A DNA stretch of 6,220 nt from Rhodospirillaceae bacterium (lineage in GTDB: Bacteria > Pseudomonadota > Alphaproteobacteria > UBA9219), in assembly GCA_003504035.1 (NCBI GenBank), contig DOBW01000029.1, positions 1-6,220 on the forward strand. Reading direction: 5' to 3'. Each line of letters begins with the position of its first letter. The stretch's first letter is position 1. This document shows, in pieces, positions 5,371 to 6,220 of the stretch. Made by a program: the position numbers and the translations under genes. Below the pieces are notes generated by a model that was not told the origin of the DNA, made no database searches, and saw nothing but the letters and a program-made list of their open reading frames with translations.

Positions 5371-5394
5371 AAAAAGAAAAAGAATGTGGGAGGC
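5371..5394 (-). terminator. Possible partial terminator at the end of the SRP RNA
   Basis: The 3' strand of the GC-rich SRP terminal stem (5388-5394) is followed by a U-rich stretch containing runs of five and six U. The stem closes far upstream and the U-run begins four bases after it, so this is not a compact rho-independent terminator. It could still release part of the polymerases or mark the site of 3' trimming. Confidence 0.35.
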
Positions 5395-5484
5395 CAAACA
5401 ATAACCCGAATCTAAGCGTGCGTACGGTTGCTTTCTTTCGAACCTGGCCGAGTTGGCACAAGATTCGTCCACTGCCAGCCTCCC
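5388..5484 (-). ncRNA. ffs: Signal recognition particle RNA (4.5S type)
   Basis: This 97-base RNA binds Ffh to target nascent membrane proteins. Its ends pair perfectly: GGGAGGC at the 5' end (5478-5484) with GCCTCCC at the 3' end (5388-5394). An inner helix is suggested by GAATC and GATTC. The apical domain GGTTCGAAAGAAAGCAACC (5426-5444) matches the conserved Ffh-binding hairpin (E. coli GGTCCGGAAGGAAGCAGCC). A paired change is visible, one C-G pair becoming U-A next to the tetraloop, and the tetraloop is GAAA instead of GGAA. Position just upstream of dnaX is a common home for this gene. A T-rich run follows the terminal stem (5371-5386), which may end some transcripts, while others may continue into dnaX 38 bases on. 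Confidence 0.93.
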
Positions 5485-5491
5485 GCTTATA

Positions 5492-5497
5492 CTTATA
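5492..5497 (-). promoter_or_regulatory. -10 box of the SRP RNA promoter
   Basis: TATAAG on the minus strand ends seven bases before the predicted first base of the SRP RNA at 5484, the expected distance for a -10 hexamer. The -35 region (around 5515-5520, CTCGTT) is poor. The TAA inside this box is also the stop codon of the small upstream gene. Confidence 0.55.
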
Positions 5498-5762
5498 GCA
5501 GAATGCGCTTCCAAAACGAGAGAAAAGAGGGTTTTCTTTGTGTAACGGGGTTTTCGCGCTGGCAATAACCAAAACTGGTTAAAGAAACTCTTTTACCTTG
5601 CGTATCACAAACAAGCTTACCTTGCGGCTTGGACCCCGCAATCCAAAAAATAACGACAGAAACGCTAACAAGGACAAAAAGCCATCCCAAAAAAGAGCCA
5701 AAAAAGCCGAGGAGTGTTGTTTTCTTTTTCTTGCCTTTAAATAATTTTTTTTTCACTGCCAT
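5493..5762 (-). CDS. Small single-span membrane protein of unknown function
   Basis: I do not recognise this 89-residue product. It has a very basic N-terminus (MAVKKKLFKGKKKK), one hydrophobic segment at about residues 16-43 (LLGFFGSFLGWLFVLVSVSV and the following VIFWIAG) that should span the inner membrane, and a polar tail of about 45 residues with two cysteines (C52 and C67). The lysine-rich side would be expected to stay in the cytoplasm. GAAGGG lies about nine bases before the ATG. The gene sits 47 bases after ptsN and directly before the SRP RNA, so it may be the last protein gene of the ptsN transcript. Its second to sixth codons contain a nine-A run, prone to polymerase slippage. 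The coherent membrane segment and the ribosome site argue that it is real, but the tail overlaps the SRP promoter and could be poorly conserved. Confidence 0.6.
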   Translation of the reverse strand: MAVKKKLFKGKKKKTTLLGFFGSFLGWLFVLVSVSVVIFWIAGSKPQGKLVCDTQGKRVSLTSFGYCQRENPVTQRKPSFLSFWKRILL

Positions 5763-5809
5763 CTATCTTGCCCTTCACCTAGAATCTGCAAATTTAATAC
5801 AAATAGGCT

Positions 5810-6220
5810 CTAAGCCGCCTTAACTGCCTCCACAGAACGCAATAAAAGCATAATGGAATCTTGACCCTGAGCGTCTCTGAGTTTGGCGCAAAAAGCCTGA
5901 TCCCGCAAGGCTCGGGAAATGCATGCCAGCGCATGCAGGTGGTCGGCTCCCGCTTCTTCGGGGGCCAAAAGAAGAAAAACAATATCGACCGCTTGGTTAT
6001 CGACAGAATCGAAAGGAATCGGAGCCTTCATCTGAGCAAAAAAGCCTTGGACGCTCTCAAGCCCTGGAACACGCGCATGGGGAATAGCAATGCCATGTCC
6101 CACGCCCGTCGAGCCAAGCTTTTCACGCTCCCAAAGCATGTCAAAAAGACCATATTCCTCTAACCTAAGCGCTTGAGCTGCATGGGAAGCAAGATCCTGT
6201 AGAAGGCTCTTCTTATCTTG
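5810..6220 (-). CDS. ptsN: PTS EIIA-Ntr regulator PtsN, C-terminal part (start lies beyond the window edge)
   Basis: PtsN is the terminal phosphoacceptor of the nitrogen-type phosphotransferase chain (PtsP, NPr, PtsN) and regulates by protein contact, not by sugar transport. The visible 136 residues contain the family signature LLEREKLGSTGVG-like stretch (here MLWEREKLGSTGVG) and GIAIPHAR with the phosphorylated histidine at visible residue 48. VFLLLAPEEAGADHLHALACISRALRD follows. The frame is open to the window edge, so the methionine at 6139 is internal. About 15-20 N-terminal residues should lie beyond it, given a usual length near 150-155. In many proteobacteria ptsN lies near rpoN and hpf, which cannot be checked here. 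Sigma-54 is clearly in use in this genome, judged from the flgI promoter. Confidence 0.94.
   Translation of the reverse strand, partial: QDKKSLLQDLASHAAQALRLEEYGLFDMLWEREKLGSTGVGHGIAIPHARVPGLESVQGFFAQMKAPIPFDSVDNQAVDIVFLLLAPEEAGADHLHALACISRALRDQAFCAKLRDAQGQDSIMLLLRSVEAVKAA

Noticed and set aside
5454..5468. TGGCAC on the plus strand as a second sigma-54 promoter
   Set aside because: It is not followed by TTGC or GC at the required spacing, and it lies within the SRP RNA gene.
6137..6139. Methionine at 6139 as the start of ptsN
   Set aside because: The frame continues upstream to the window edge with residues typical of PtsN, so this methionine is internal.
5861..6163. Plus-strand 100-codon frame
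   Set aside because: It is antisense to ptsN, whose active-site histidine region is plainly coded on the minus strand.

Overview
The window reads as chromosomal DNA from an alphaproteobacterium of moderate G+C content. The main evidence is a FliX gene (a flagellar regulator known only from Alphaproteobacteria) placed head-to-head with flgI and followed by dksA, an order also known from Caulobacter-like genomes. A one-cysteine DksA of the alphaproteobacterial type and the block ptsN / SRP RNA / dnaX / ybaB / recR support this. The genus cannot be fixed from the sequence.

Layout. Positions 1-539 (minus) hold the 5' part of flgI, which runs out of the window. A 308-bp divergent control region (540-847) follows, with a consensus sigma-54 promoter for flgI and two copies of a 12-bp element about 100 and 167 bp upstream of the predicted flgI start site. 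The plus-strand genes are fliX (848-1270), dksA (1303-1725) and an unrecognised exported protein (1712-2329) that overlaps the end of dksA. Positions 2330-2588 form a gene-free, palindrome-rich stretch between convergent genes. It includes a 103-bp imperfect palindrome whose right end supplies the recR stop codon.

Everything further right is on the minus strand. In transcription order it is ptsN (3' part, entering from beyond 6220), a small membrane protein (5493-5762), the 4.5S signal recognition particle RNA (5388-5484), dnaX with a TTG start (3565-5349), ybaB (3187-3510) and recR (2589-3170). The SRP RNA was recognised from its terminal pairing and conserved apical domain.

Functionally, the left half is flagellar control. 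FliX is known to regulate the sigma-54 activator FlbD, and the control region looks like a FlbD/sigma-54-type promoter feeding the P-ring gene flgI. The right half is a conserved replication and repair cluster: the clamp loader subunit DnaX, the nucleoid-associated YbaB and the RecFOR partner RecR. It sits behind the RNA of the protein-targeting particle and the nitrogen-type PTS regulator PtsN.

No clearly new multi-gene system is present. The items most worth checking are the flgI/fliX control region, the palindromic element at recR, an E. coli-like A AAA AAG slippery site late in dnaX, and the two unrecognised small proteins.
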